DNA from: Bos javanicus
Taxonomy: Eukaryota; Chordata; Mammalia; Artiodactyla; Bovidae
Assembly (NCBI RefSeq): GCF_032452875.1
Contig: NC_083881.1
Coordinates: forward strand, 66,533,689-66,597,688
Direction of reading: 5' to 3'
DNA: 64,000 bases
Under the pieces are notes generated by a model. The model saw nothing but the letters and a program-made list of their open reading frames with translations. It was not told the origin of the DNA and did no database searches. Positions 56,036 to 64,000 of the stretch are shown one piece after another (position 1 is the first letter of the stretch; every line of letters begins with the position of its first letter). Position numbers and translations under genes: made by a program.

Positions 56036-56212
56036 ATGGGGTCTGGCCAGTCTGTCCCAAAAGATTCCCCCCTGTCCTGTGTTCTCAAAAATCTCTAACT
56101 GCTCTTACTCACTGAACTCAAAGCTAACTGCTTAAAACAACTCTGTATACAGATCTGGCCTCAATACCGATTGGACAATCAAGACCGCTGGCCTGAATTC
56201 GGCACATTTGAC
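56036..56212 (+). pseudogene. ERV gag, matrix start
   Basis: The ATG at 56036 begins Met-Gly-Ser-Gly-Gln-Ser, a myristoylation-type signal as in gamma-like matrix proteins. A TAA at about 56096 interrupts it. The BovB insertion ends this part. Confidence 0.78.
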
Positions 56213-56215
56213 TTT

Positions 56216-57200
56216 CAGTTCAGTTCAGTTCAGTTCAGTCGCTCAGTCGTGTCCGACTGTTTGCAACCCCATGAATCGAAGCACTCCAGGCCTCCCTGTC
56301 CATCACCAACTCCCGGAGTTCACCCAGACTCACGTCCATCGAGTCAGTGATGCCATCCAGCCATCTCATCCTCTATCGTCCCCTTCTCCTCCTGCCCCCA
56401 ATCCCTCCCAGCATCTTCCAATGAGTCAACTCTTCACATGAGGTGGCCAAAGTACTGGCTGCTGCTGCTAAGTCGCTTCAGTTGTGTCCAACTCTGTGCG
56501 ACCCCATAGACGGCAGCCCACCAGACTCCTCCGTCCCTGGGATTCTCCAGGCAAGAACACTGGAGTGGGTTGCCATTTCCTTCTCCAGTGCATGAAAGTG
56601 AAAAGTGAAAGTGAAGTCGCTCAGTCATGTCCGACTCCCAGCGACCCCATGGACTGCAGCCCACCAGGCTCCTCCGTCCCTGGGATTTTCCAGGCAAGAA
56701 TAGTGGAGTGGGGTGCCATTGCCTTCTCCAAGTACTGGAGTTTCAGCTTTAGCATCATTCCTTCCAAAGAAATCCCAGGGCTGATCTCCTTCAGAATGGA
56801 CTGGTTGGATATCCTTGCAGTCCAAGGGACTCTCAAGAGTCTTCTCCAACACCACAGTTCAAAAGCATCAATTCTTCAGTGCTCAGCCTTCTTCACAGTC
56901 CAACTCTCACATCCATACATGACCACAGGAAAAACCATAGCCTTGACTAGACGAACCTTTGTTGGCAAAGTAATGTCTCTGCTTTTGAATATGCTATCTA
57001 GGTTGGTCCTAACTTTCCTTCCAAGGAGTAAGCGTCTTTTAATTTCATGGCTGCAGTCACCATCTGCAGTGATCTTGGAGCCCAGAAAAATAAAGTCTGC
57101 CACTGTTTCCACTGTTTCCCCATCTATTTCCCATGAAGTGATGGGACCGGATGCCATGATCTTCGTTTTCTGAATGTTGAGCTTTAAGCCAACTTTTTCT
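56216..57200 (-). repeat. BovB LINE inserted in gag, carrying a Bov-A2
   Basis: Antisense copy: tail (TCAGT)n at the left, then about 700 bp of the 3' coding part (minus strand ASGPITSWEIDGETVETVAD). The Bov-A2 at 56459-56729 is nested inside. A 131-codon minus-strand frame runs from gag sequence into BovB and is a chance fusion. Confidence 0.93.
56459..56729 (-). repeat. Bov-A2 SINE dimer nested in BovB
   Basis: AAGTACTGG at 56450-56458 and 56730-56738 is its target duplication; the two units are joined by GAAAGTGAAAAGTGAAAGTG-like linker. Confidence 0.93.
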
Positions 57201-57548
57201 TTACCATGCTTCAAAATCTCACTGACTTCCTTAAGCGGAATGGCAAAGGGTCGGAGGTCCCATATGCCCAAGCCTTTTGGGCCCTTCAGAGCAGGCCCTC
57301 CCTATGCAATGCCTGCTCCACCCACAAGGTCCTTCTGTGCACCTTGCCTCCCAAGCAAAAGGGCTCTTTATCTTCAACTAACCACCGACGGTGACCTTCC
57401 GCACCCCTGGAGTTAGACCCCGTGGATGAGCCCCCTCCCTACCAGCCACACTGCTAACCCTCTCCTTTTCCCTCATCCAACTCACCTACTCCAAAACCTC
57501 TCCTGACTCCCCCTCAAGCCCGCTACCCCATCTCCCCAACTCCCCCCT
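57201..57548 (+). pseudogene. ERV gag, matrix remainder and proline-rich linker
   Basis: It encodes a matrix-like LTDFLKRNGK segment and then a Pro-rich stretch typical of the region before capsid. The antisense LTR ends it. Confidence 0.7.
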
Positions 57549-58011
57549 TGCCGGAGCCAGCCGGCAAAGTCGATCAGGTCCCGAGAATGTGCACGACGCG
57601 GCTGAGAAAGAATACTACAGCAAAGATGGGGTCGAGAGGATCAGACACGTCTCCACAAAGGGAAGTGGTCTGACCACGACTTTATTCAGCATCTTATATT
57701 TATACAGGAGAGCAAGAGAAAAACAAGACAGTTAACATTTTTCTTGGTTGACCTATACATCTTACAAAAAGTAACAAGAAATCTTGAGAGCATGGGAATG
57801 GCACCCTGTTATTATTTCTTACACCAGATAACATTTCCTTGTGCGTGAGAAGTTTGTCCAGAACTCCAGGTGTCTGCAGTAAATAATCGCCTAATCTCTG
57901 GGGTGGCGGGACAGAGAGCTATGTTTGCAAGCAAACCCTCAAGGACTGAGGCAGCTCCCAGGGCTGTGTCCTTTAGATGAAGGACCCCGTTCTCACGGGC
58001 AGCTCCCCGCA
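57549..58011 (-). mobile_element. Solo LTR (class II-like) inserted antisense in gag, 6-bp target duplication
   Basis: The 463-bp element runs TG...CA; on the minus strand it starts TGCGGGGAGCTGCCCG and ends GGCTGGCTCCGGCA. A TATA region (CTGTATAAATATAAG) and AATAAA are present. CCCCCT flanks it at 57543-57548 and 58012-58017. A 6-bp duplication is typical of class II (beta-like) integration. Confidence 0.88.
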
Positions 58012-58017
58012 CCCCCT

Positions 58018-58447
58018 TCCCTCCCCCCTGCCACATGGTCACATCCCCAACACAGGTTTCCTCTGAGAGAAGTGGTAGGACCAGAGGGCCCCATCCGAGT
58101 CCACGTGCCATTTTCATTGTCAGGCATGAGCCAGATAGAAGAAAAGTTAGGATCACTTTCTGAAAATCCTACCAGATACAGAAAAGAATTCCTGAAACTC
58201 TCCCAGGCCTGTAACCTCACATGGAGTGACGTATATTATATCCTAAATGCCACTCTCACCCTAGATGGAAAAGATTGTATCTGGCAAGCAGCGAAGGCCC
58301 ATGCCGATCCCTTACATAACCAAGGCCCGGATAGCCCAGTTGCTGATGAGGCGGTACCTCAATTAGATCCCCACTGAACGTCCCAGCCCAGTGACCCAGG
58401 TATCAGGAGACTCAATCATGTGATTACCTGCCTTCTAGAAGGAATGC
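58018..58447 (+). pseudogene. ERV gag, capsid first part
   Basis: Capsid-like text: a VHVPFSLS start, LTWSDVYYIL and a WQAAKAHAD motif, as in gamma-like capsids. A stop occurs at 58375-58377. The Bov-A2 insertion follows. Confidence 0.85.
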
Positions 58448-58726
58448 CAGAGAAGGCAATGGCACCCCACTCCAGAACTCTTGCCTGGAAAATCCCATGA
58501 ACTGAGGAGCCTGGTGGGCTGCAGTCCATGGTGTCACTAGGAGTCGGACACGACTGAGCAACTTCACTTTCACTTTTCACTTTCATGCATTGGAGAAGGA
58601 AATGGCAACCCATTCCAGTGTTCTTGCCTGGAGAATCCCAGGGACGGGGGAGCCTGGTGGGCTGCCATCTATGGGGTCACACAGAGTCGGACACGACTGA
58701 AGCGACTTAGCAGCAGCAGCAGCAGC
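58448..58726 (+). repeat. Bov-A2 SINE dimer inserted in capsid, 11-bp target duplication
   Basis: AGAAGGAATGC at 58437-58447 and 58727-58737 marks the borders. Two Bov-A units joined by a TTCACTTTTCACTTTC linker, ending in (AGC)6. Confidence 0.94.
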
Positions 58727-58737
58727 AGAAGGAATGC

Positions 58738-59462
58738 AGAAAAATATTCATATCCATGTCAGTTATGATAAAGTCAGGGAAATCACCCAAGGGGCGGACG
58801 AAAATCCAGCCTTATTCTTGGCACGTCTCACAGAGGCAGTCCAGAAATATACCAGCCTAGATATCACCACCTCTGCTGGGTTACTACCTTCGTGTTCAGT
58901 TCATCAGCCAGTCCACCCCTGACGTCAGACGCAAGCTTCGACAACTAGAGAAGGGCCCTGAGACACCCCCAAAGAGACCTTCTAGAAGTAGCCTTCAAGG
59001 TGTTCAATAATAGAGAGGAGGCGGCTAAGAGAGAAAAAGACTGTGAGAGAAAAGCTAAATATGCCTTTTTGGTGGCAGCAATTAAGGGACGAGATCAGCC
59101 CAGCCCAAGTCATCCCAGACTGGGCCTTAAGACCCTCCCCCCCACCCCCTCCCCAGACCCTGCTTCCGATGCAGCCAGACACTGGGCAAAGGCATGCCTG
59201 AACCCACAGCCCCCCACAAAAGCGTGCCCAACCTGCGGTCAATGGGGACACTGGAAGATGGACTGTCCCCAGGGACACCCTGGCACCTGCGGGGAGGTCC
59301 CCGCCTCCCAGACCTGGAGAGTGGAATGTCCACAGGGACGCCCTGGTGCCCCTGGGGAGATCCTCACTTCTCCCCAGAACCCCAGCCCAATCCTACGAGA
59401 GTTGTTCCAATGACACGGCCCGGGTTCCAGGCCCCCGGCCCATGTCCCAGACATGAGTTCAG
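58738..59462 (+). pseudogene. ERV gag, capsid end and nucleocapsid
   Basis: The capsid C-terminal part is recognisable by an REITQGADENP motif and a PALFLARL stretch. Downstream a single CCHC zinc knuckle has Cys codons at 59225, 59234 and 59264 and His at 59249 (C-X2-C-X4-H-X4-C). Between the two parts the frame shifts. Pro-rich repeats follow the knuckle (GTPWCPWG-like), encoded by a local GGGGA/CCCTGG-rich duplication. Confidence 0.87.
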
Positions 59463-59516
59463 AACTTAGGGTAGACGGGGTTGTGGCCGGGGAAAAGATG
59501 TCCTTTATAGTAGACA
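59463..59516 (+). pseudogene. ERV protease, start
   Basis: It carries the few residues before the catalytic Asp; the BovB interrupts at the target sequence ATAGTAGACA. Confidence 0.75.
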
Positions 59517-59936
59517 TGTATGGATGTGAGAGAGTTGGGCTATAAAGAAAGCTGAGTGCTGAAGAATTGATGCTTTTGAACTGTGGTGTTGGAGAAGACT
59601 CTTGAGAGTTCTTGGACTGCAAGGAGATCCAACCAGTCCATCCTAAAGATCAGTCCTGGGTGTTCATTGGAGGGAGTGATGTTGAAGCTGAAGCTCCAAT
59701 ACTTTGGCCACCTGATATGGAGAGCTGACTCATTTGAAAAGACCCTGATGCTGGGAAAGATTGAGGGCAGGAGGAGAAGGGGATGACAGAGGATGAGACG
59801 GTTGGATGGCATCACCGACACAATGGACATGGGTTTGGGTGGACTCCAAGAGTTGGTGATGGACAGGGAGGCCTGGCGTGCTGTGATTCATGGGGTCGCA
59901 AAGAGTCGGACACGACTGAGTGACTGAACTGAACTG
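59517..59936 (+). repeat. BovB LINE 3' end inserted in protease, 10-bp target duplication
   Basis: ATAGTAGACA occurs at 59507-59516 and 59937-59946. The sense copy ends GAACTGAACTG, the normal BovB tail. Confidence 0.95.
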
Positions 59937-60250
59937 ATAGTAGACACTGGAGCCACTTTCTCTCTCTTAACTTCCTACTCTGGCCCAACTCAAGACTCAG
60001 AACTCACAATCAAGGGGGTCTCTGGAGTTCCCTTAAGGCCAAAAGTCAGCCCTCCGTTACTCTGTCAGTTTGGAAAATTGACCCTCATACACTCATTTCT
60101 CATAATGCCTCAGTGCCCAAAGGCACTCCTAGGGAGAGATTTGTTATCCAAATTGGGGGTATTTATTACCATAACACCCCTTGATACAGTCTCTATATTC
60201 TGCATGCAGATGGCACCTGGACCACCCTATCCCTCACCCCTGACCTTCCC
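59937..60250 (+). pseudogene. ERV protease, catalytic part
   Basis: The aspartic protease motif Asp-Thr-Gly-Ala is encoded at 59943-59954, and the C-terminal Leu-Gly-Arg-Asp-Leu-Leu motif near 60127-60150. Frame changes occur between them. Confidence 0.83.
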
Positions 60251-61430
60251 TTGGATCTACCCACCTTAGTCCCCCAGTTCTGGGACACTGATCACTCATC
60301 CATAGCCGAGCATCATCCCCCTGTCCACATTACCCTAAAAGACCCCTGGACTATAATCACACAGCAACAGTACTCTCTCACCCTGGAGGCCCACAAGGGA
60401 CTTAAGCCTATCATAGACCATCTTCTTCAAGCCTCCATCTTAATTCCTACCCATTCACCACACGACACCCCTATTCTGGCAGTAAGCAAGGGACCAAACT
60501 CTTGGAGCCTGGTCCAGGATCTGCAAAAAATCAATGAGACCATCACACCGACATTCCCAGTAGTCCCTAACCCTTACACTCTGCTGTCCACCACACCCCC
60601 GACTGCAACCCACCTCACGGTATTAGATCTCAAAGACACCTTTTTCACCATCTCCCTCCATCCCCCTCTCCCAACCCCTTTTCACCTTTACCTGGCAAGA
60701 CCCCAAGACTGACGTTTCCCAACAACTAACATGGACAGTTCTCCCCCAAGGGTTCAGAGACAGCCCCCACTTTTTTGGACAGGCTTCACAAAAGGACCTA
60801 CAGACACTCGGCCTAGCCCCAAGTTATCTCCTCCAATATGTAGATGACCTCCTCTTTTGTAGCCCAACCTGAAAACTCTGCCTCCAACATACTGCCAAAC
60901 TCCTTGGGGCCCTGGGATCCTGGGGTTATCGAGTGTCCCGATCCACGGCCCAGGTAGTACAAACATCATCTACCTGGGGCTCTCCATATCTCACCAACAA
61001 AGAACTATTCCCCCAGATAGCATACAGGCCTTGATTAACTGTCCACTTCCAAAAACGAAAAGGGAGCTCCTGTGTATCCTCCGCCTCCTCAACTTTTTCT
61101 GTATCTGGATCCCTAAATTCTCCCTCCTTGTAAAGCCGCTCTATGAGGCAACTAAAGGATGTCTAGGTGAGCCCCTCTTTAACCCCTCCTCGCTGACCCT
61201 AACCCTAACCCTCGCTGGCCAGTCCTCTTCGCCAGCTCACCCAGAGCCTCCTCCGACTGCCAACTTTCCACCTGCCAGATCACACCAGACCATTCTTTCT
61301 CTTTGCACACTCCAACCAAGGACAGGCCCTGGAACTTCTATGCCAGCGGGCCGGAGACACCTGGGCTCCCATAGCCTATCTATCAAAACAGCTTGACATG
61401 GTGACCAGGGTGGCCTCCCTGCGTACAGGC
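60251..61430 (+). pseudogene. ERV reverse transcriptase
   Basis: Fingers/palm motifs: VQDLQKIN-type motif near 60510-60540, the first catalytic Asp in LDLKD at 60626, and Tyr-Val-Asp-Asp at 60837-60848. A frameshift lies near 60690, a TGA at 60870-60872, and the thumb/connection part resumes at about 61031 in another frame (LLNFF, KPLYEATKG). It could not be translated as one chain. Confidence 0.9.
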
Positions 61431-61917
61431 CATGGCTGCTATCGCAGCCCTTGAACCTAAAACAAATAAACTCTCTGGGCCTGCCCCTTTAACAGTCTGC
61501 TCTCCACACACCTCCCGAGACTCACTATCACATCGGGCTTTCCTCTCCCTTCCCCCTCCCAGGGTACAGGTCCTACATGCCTTTCTCCTCGACTCTCAAC
61601 TCTCATTCTCTCCCTGCTCTCCCCTTAACCCCGCCAGCTTATTACCCATGTCCTCTACAATAGACCCCCTCCTACATAGTTGCAGCCTAACAGTAGATCT
61701 TACCCAAAACCCCTTCCAACATTTAACAGATCAGCCCATCCTAGACGCAGACACCACATACGGGTTCATTGATGGCAGCTCTCAAAAATCCCCACCCTTT
61801 GCGGCAGGATATACCATCATCCAGGGGGACCTTCATCACAATCACAGGACCCAGACAATTGAAGCTTCACCTCTGCCACCTCACACCACCTCCCAACAGG
61901 CAGAACTGATAGTGTTG
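61431..61917 (+). pseudogene. ERV RNase H, first part
   Basis: The Phe-Ile-Asp-Gly-Ser-Ser motif has its catalytic Asp at 61771-61773; a second acidic residue lies in a TIEA motif and a third in a QQAEL motif near the end. The domain is cut by the LTR at 61916, so the last active-site residues and integrase are missing. Confidence 0.85.
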
Positions 61918-62445
61918 TAGCCACGCGTTCCGGGAAACAAACTCACTCAGAAGGATGATGCAGATAGTGGAGTGCAGTTTATTACACCCTCCGGCCCAAG
62001 GCAGAGTCTCTTCTTAGCCAAGGACCCCGGCCAGTTTTTGTGAAAACCTTATATACTCTAAGTGTACGTGTTCAAACCCACCTCCCCAAATTCTCTGAAA
62101 CTAGTCTGAACAAAGGAAAAGAAAGATACAAACAAAGTTCACCCGTGATTCGTATGCCTTAAGCCTAGGCAGTTAACAGTGGACAGTTATCAATAAGCCT
62201 GTGGTCAACCCCAATAAATGTAATAGAATTTATTATTCTATTCGGTTATACAGATAATTAGGGCATTCTTTTAGGCAACAGAGAAGTCGCCTAAGTACGA
62301 GCACTGGGGCTTTTCCATCCTGGGGGCCTGGTTTTCCAGTTGGTATGTTGTTTTCATAGATACTGGGCATATAGCTCAAAATCCACAGTCCGGCCCAAGA
62401 TGGAGTCCTGCTTTTAAGATGGAGCCTGTTCTGTTTCCTCCTTCA
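61916..62445 (-). mobile_element. LTR joined to the 3' side of the class I provirus
   Basis: Runs TG...CA on the plus strand. On the minus strand it starts TGAAGGAGGAAACAGAACAG, has AGAGTATATAAGG as TATA region and GTGTAATAAACTGCACTCC as polyadenylation signal, and ends CGCGTGGCTACA. The flanks (TAGTGT and AGGTTA) do not match, and BovB text follows on the right, so recombination or deletion occurred. Confidence 0.8.
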
Positions 62446-62545
62446 AGGTTATTGATATTTCTCCCAGCAATCTTGATTCCCGTTTGTGCTTCATCCAGCC
62501 CAGCGTTTCTCATCATCTACTCTGCATATAACTTACATGCAGCGT
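62446..62545 (-). repeat. BovB LINE internal fragment
   Basis: GTTATTGATATTTCTCCCAG and CATCCAGCCCAGCGTTTCTC are antisense BovB RT-domain text. A Bov-tA follows. Confidence 0.82.
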
Positions 62546-62572
62546 ACATTTAAGAGGTAAGTAAACTTAAAC

Positions 62573-62760
62573 CTTTCCCTTCTGCCTGCAATGCGGGAGA
62601 CTCTGGTACGATCCCCGGGTCGAGAAGATCCCCTGGAGAAGGAAATGGCAACCCACTCCAGTATTCTTACCTGGAGAATCCAATGGACAGAGGAACCTGG
62701 TGGGTTATAGTCCATGGGGTCTCAAAGAGTCAGACACGACTGAGTGACTTCACATTTTCT
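62573..62760 (+). repeat. Bov-tA SINE, head truncated
   Basis: TTCTGCCTGCAATGCGGGAG to GACTGAGTGACTTCACATTT; AAACTTAAA occurs on both sides. Confidence 0.88.
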
Positions 62761-62871
62761 TTAAACTTAAATCTATTAACAAAGGCAGTTCAACATCTGA
62801 AGAGAGTGTGTCCTCTTAACGGAGAGAAAAACCAAATTCAAGTTTTGTACCAGCTTACTTTTAAATTCATC

Positions 62872-63105
62872 ACCTCATGTGAAGAGTTGACTCATTGGAA
62901 AAGACCCTGATGCTGGGAGGGATTGGAGGCAGGAGGAGAAGGGGACGACAGAGAATGAGGTGGCTGGATGGCATCACTGACTCGATGGACGTGAGTCTGG
63001 GTGAACTCTGGGAGTTGGTGATGGACAGGGAGGCCTGGCATCCTATGATTCACTGGGTTGCAAAGAGTCGGACACGACCGAGCGACTGAACTGAACTGAA
63101 CTGAA
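62872..63105 (+). repeat. BovB LINE, short 3' end
   Basis: Sense copy encoding EKTLMLGGIGGRRRRGRQRM and the tail (CTGAA)n. Confidence 0.94.
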
Positions 63106-63809
63106 AGGTAAACTTAATTACATTTACTTTTGACTTAGTCTGTCCTAACCATGCACAAAACTCTTTTTTCAGGGTCTACTTTCCACAACCCTTATCATTT
63201 TCTGTACCCATTACTTTGTTCTCCCATCTTGAGACAGCCACTGTAAGTCAGAGCTCCTTTCTTTTCCCTTCATAAAATGGAATTCCATTTCTCATAACTT
63301 CTTTACTGAAAACACACATCTTACTTTCCCTAAGCAACTAAGAACTGACCTTTATATTAGCATTCAGTAGAACGGTGTAATACATACCAGTGATAATTTC
63401 TAAAAACATTTGCTTTCTTATAGAGAACATCTCAGGTGATACCAAACATTTTCAATAATATTCTCAAATACTTTTAATTTTTTTTTTTAGTAATCAACAT
63501 CAGTATCTTTTAAATAAATAAACTTCTATCACAACTTAAATTGGCAGAGCTTTAGAATTTTAAGTTATCAAACATCTGGAAAATCATATTAATTAGACAT
63601 TTCTAAAATATGATTAAAGTTTTATCCCAAAGTTTTTATCAAATTTACATTTATCTTGAATTTTCATGTCCAGAGATTCTCTTGCAAAAGATTAGTAAGG
63701 TCTTATTTATTAAAGCTAAGTACAATAAAGTATTATACTTAATTTTGTGACTCTTAATGACATATATATTAATTTGTATCAACAAACTTAAACATTGATA
63801 TCAGGTATC
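63106..63809. other. AT-rich intergenic sequence, nothing recognised
   Basis: It lies between two sense BovB ends. No gene or named repeat was identified, though old LINE or LTR text is possible. Confidence 0.4.
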
Positions 63810-64000
63810 AATGGTGTTGGAGAAGACTCTTGAAAGTCCCTTGGACTGCAAAGAGATCCAACCAGTCCATATTAAAGGAAATTAGTCCTGAATGTTCTTT
63901 GGAAGGACTGATGCTGAAGCTGAAACTCCAGTACTTTGGCCACCTGATGCGAAGAACTGACTCATTTGAAAAGACCCTGATGCTGGGAAAGATTGAAGGC
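63810..64000 (+). repeat. BovB LINE 3' end, cut by window end
   Basis: GGTGTTGGAGAAGACTCTTG to GATGCTGGGAAAGATTGAAG; the tail is outside the window. Confidence 0.93.

Larger units (their letters stand above)
55115..61915 (+). mobile_element. Class I (gamma-like) endogenous provirus, truncated and multiply interrupted
   Basis: In order: LTR, tRNA-Phe primer site, leader, gag (matrix, capsid, zinc-knuckle nucleocapsid), protease, reverse transcriptase and start of RNase H. Integrase, env and the 3' LTR are missing, because the copy ends at an antisense LTR at 61916. Four insertions split it: BovB with Bov-A2 (about 56216-57200), antisense LTR (57549-58011), Bov-A2 (58448-58726) and BovB (59517-59936). 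A stop in matrix, several frameshifts and stops in pol make it inactive. Confidence 0.9.

Noticed and set aside
56876..57271. A 131-codon minus-strand frame joining gag-region sequence and BovB
   Set aside because: It is a chance read-through of an insertion junction; the BovB part is sense while the gag part is antisense.
57925..58017. N-terminal extension of the capsid frame
   Set aside because: These codons lie in the antisense LTR inserted in gag, so they are not part of the retroviral protein.
62895..63089. Arg-rich small protein frames (GRRRRGRQRM type) that recur in the window
   Set aside because: They are the C-terminal coding end of 5'-truncated BovB LINEs, not host genes.
62765..64000. 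MTDH, the gene expected next upstream of LAPTM4B by human synteny
   Set aside because: No MTDH exon or 3' UTR was recognisable. The human gap I remember is larger than the sequence available here.
1..64000. CRISPR arrays, bacterial operons, phage or plasmid modules
   Set aside because: All large-scale structure is eukaryotic: introns, SINEs, LINEs and LTRs. Repeated motifs are dispersed SINEs, not spaced arrays.

Overview
This is a stretch of a ruminant (bovid) nuclear genome. The evidence is the repeat content: many Bov-tA and Bov-A2 SINEs, BovB (RTE-type) LINE 3' ends with the typical CTGAACTGAACTGA tail, tRNA-Glu-derived CHR-type SINEs of Cetartiodactyla, ruminant endogenous retroviruses and LTRs, and older mammalian L1, L2, MIR and hAT remnants. 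The sequence alone does not separate cattle from sheep, goat or other bovids. Many short open frames exist, but nearly all lie inside repeats.

The only host gene recognised is LAPTM4B, a tetraspan protein of late endosomes and lysosomes, on the minus strand. Coding exon 1 (26193-26291, 33 codons) sits in a CpG island at about 25.45-26.68 kb. Coding exon 2 (3083-3194, 112 nt) lies near the left edge. Intron 1 is therefore about 23 kb, intron 2 runs off the left end, and the later exons are outside the window. The promoter region carries a perfect CRE, a CLEAR-like E-box, GC boxes, a short upstream ORF and a 7-bp GC tandem repeat.

Layout: 1-3.1 kb, LAPTM4B intron 2; 3.1-26.2 kb, intron 1, full of SINEs, L1 fragments, one LTR and a BovB tail; 26.2-26.7 kb, exon 1 and promoter; 26.7-64 kb, intergenic sequence with no host gene recognised. 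The intergenic part holds several LTRs (27.1, 28-29, 31.9, 34.6, 43.8, 53.9, 57.5 and 61.9 kb), a processed RPL17 pseudogene (33.6-34.1 kb), BovB fragments and SINEs.

The most structured region is 53.9-62.4 kb. A minus-strand retroviral remnant (env transmembrane part plus 3' LTR) abuts a plus-strand class I (gamma-like) provirus with LTR, tRNA-Phe-type primer site, gag, protease, reverse transcriptase and RNase H. That provirus is broken by a BovB carrying its own Bov-A2, an antisense LTR with a 6-bp target duplication, a Bov-A2 and a second BovB, and it is cut off at its 3' side by another antisense LTR. Stops and frameshifts make it non-functional. I saw no new biological system. The points most worth a second look are the LAPTM4B 5' region, the nested provirus, and several small rearrangements with readable target duplications.
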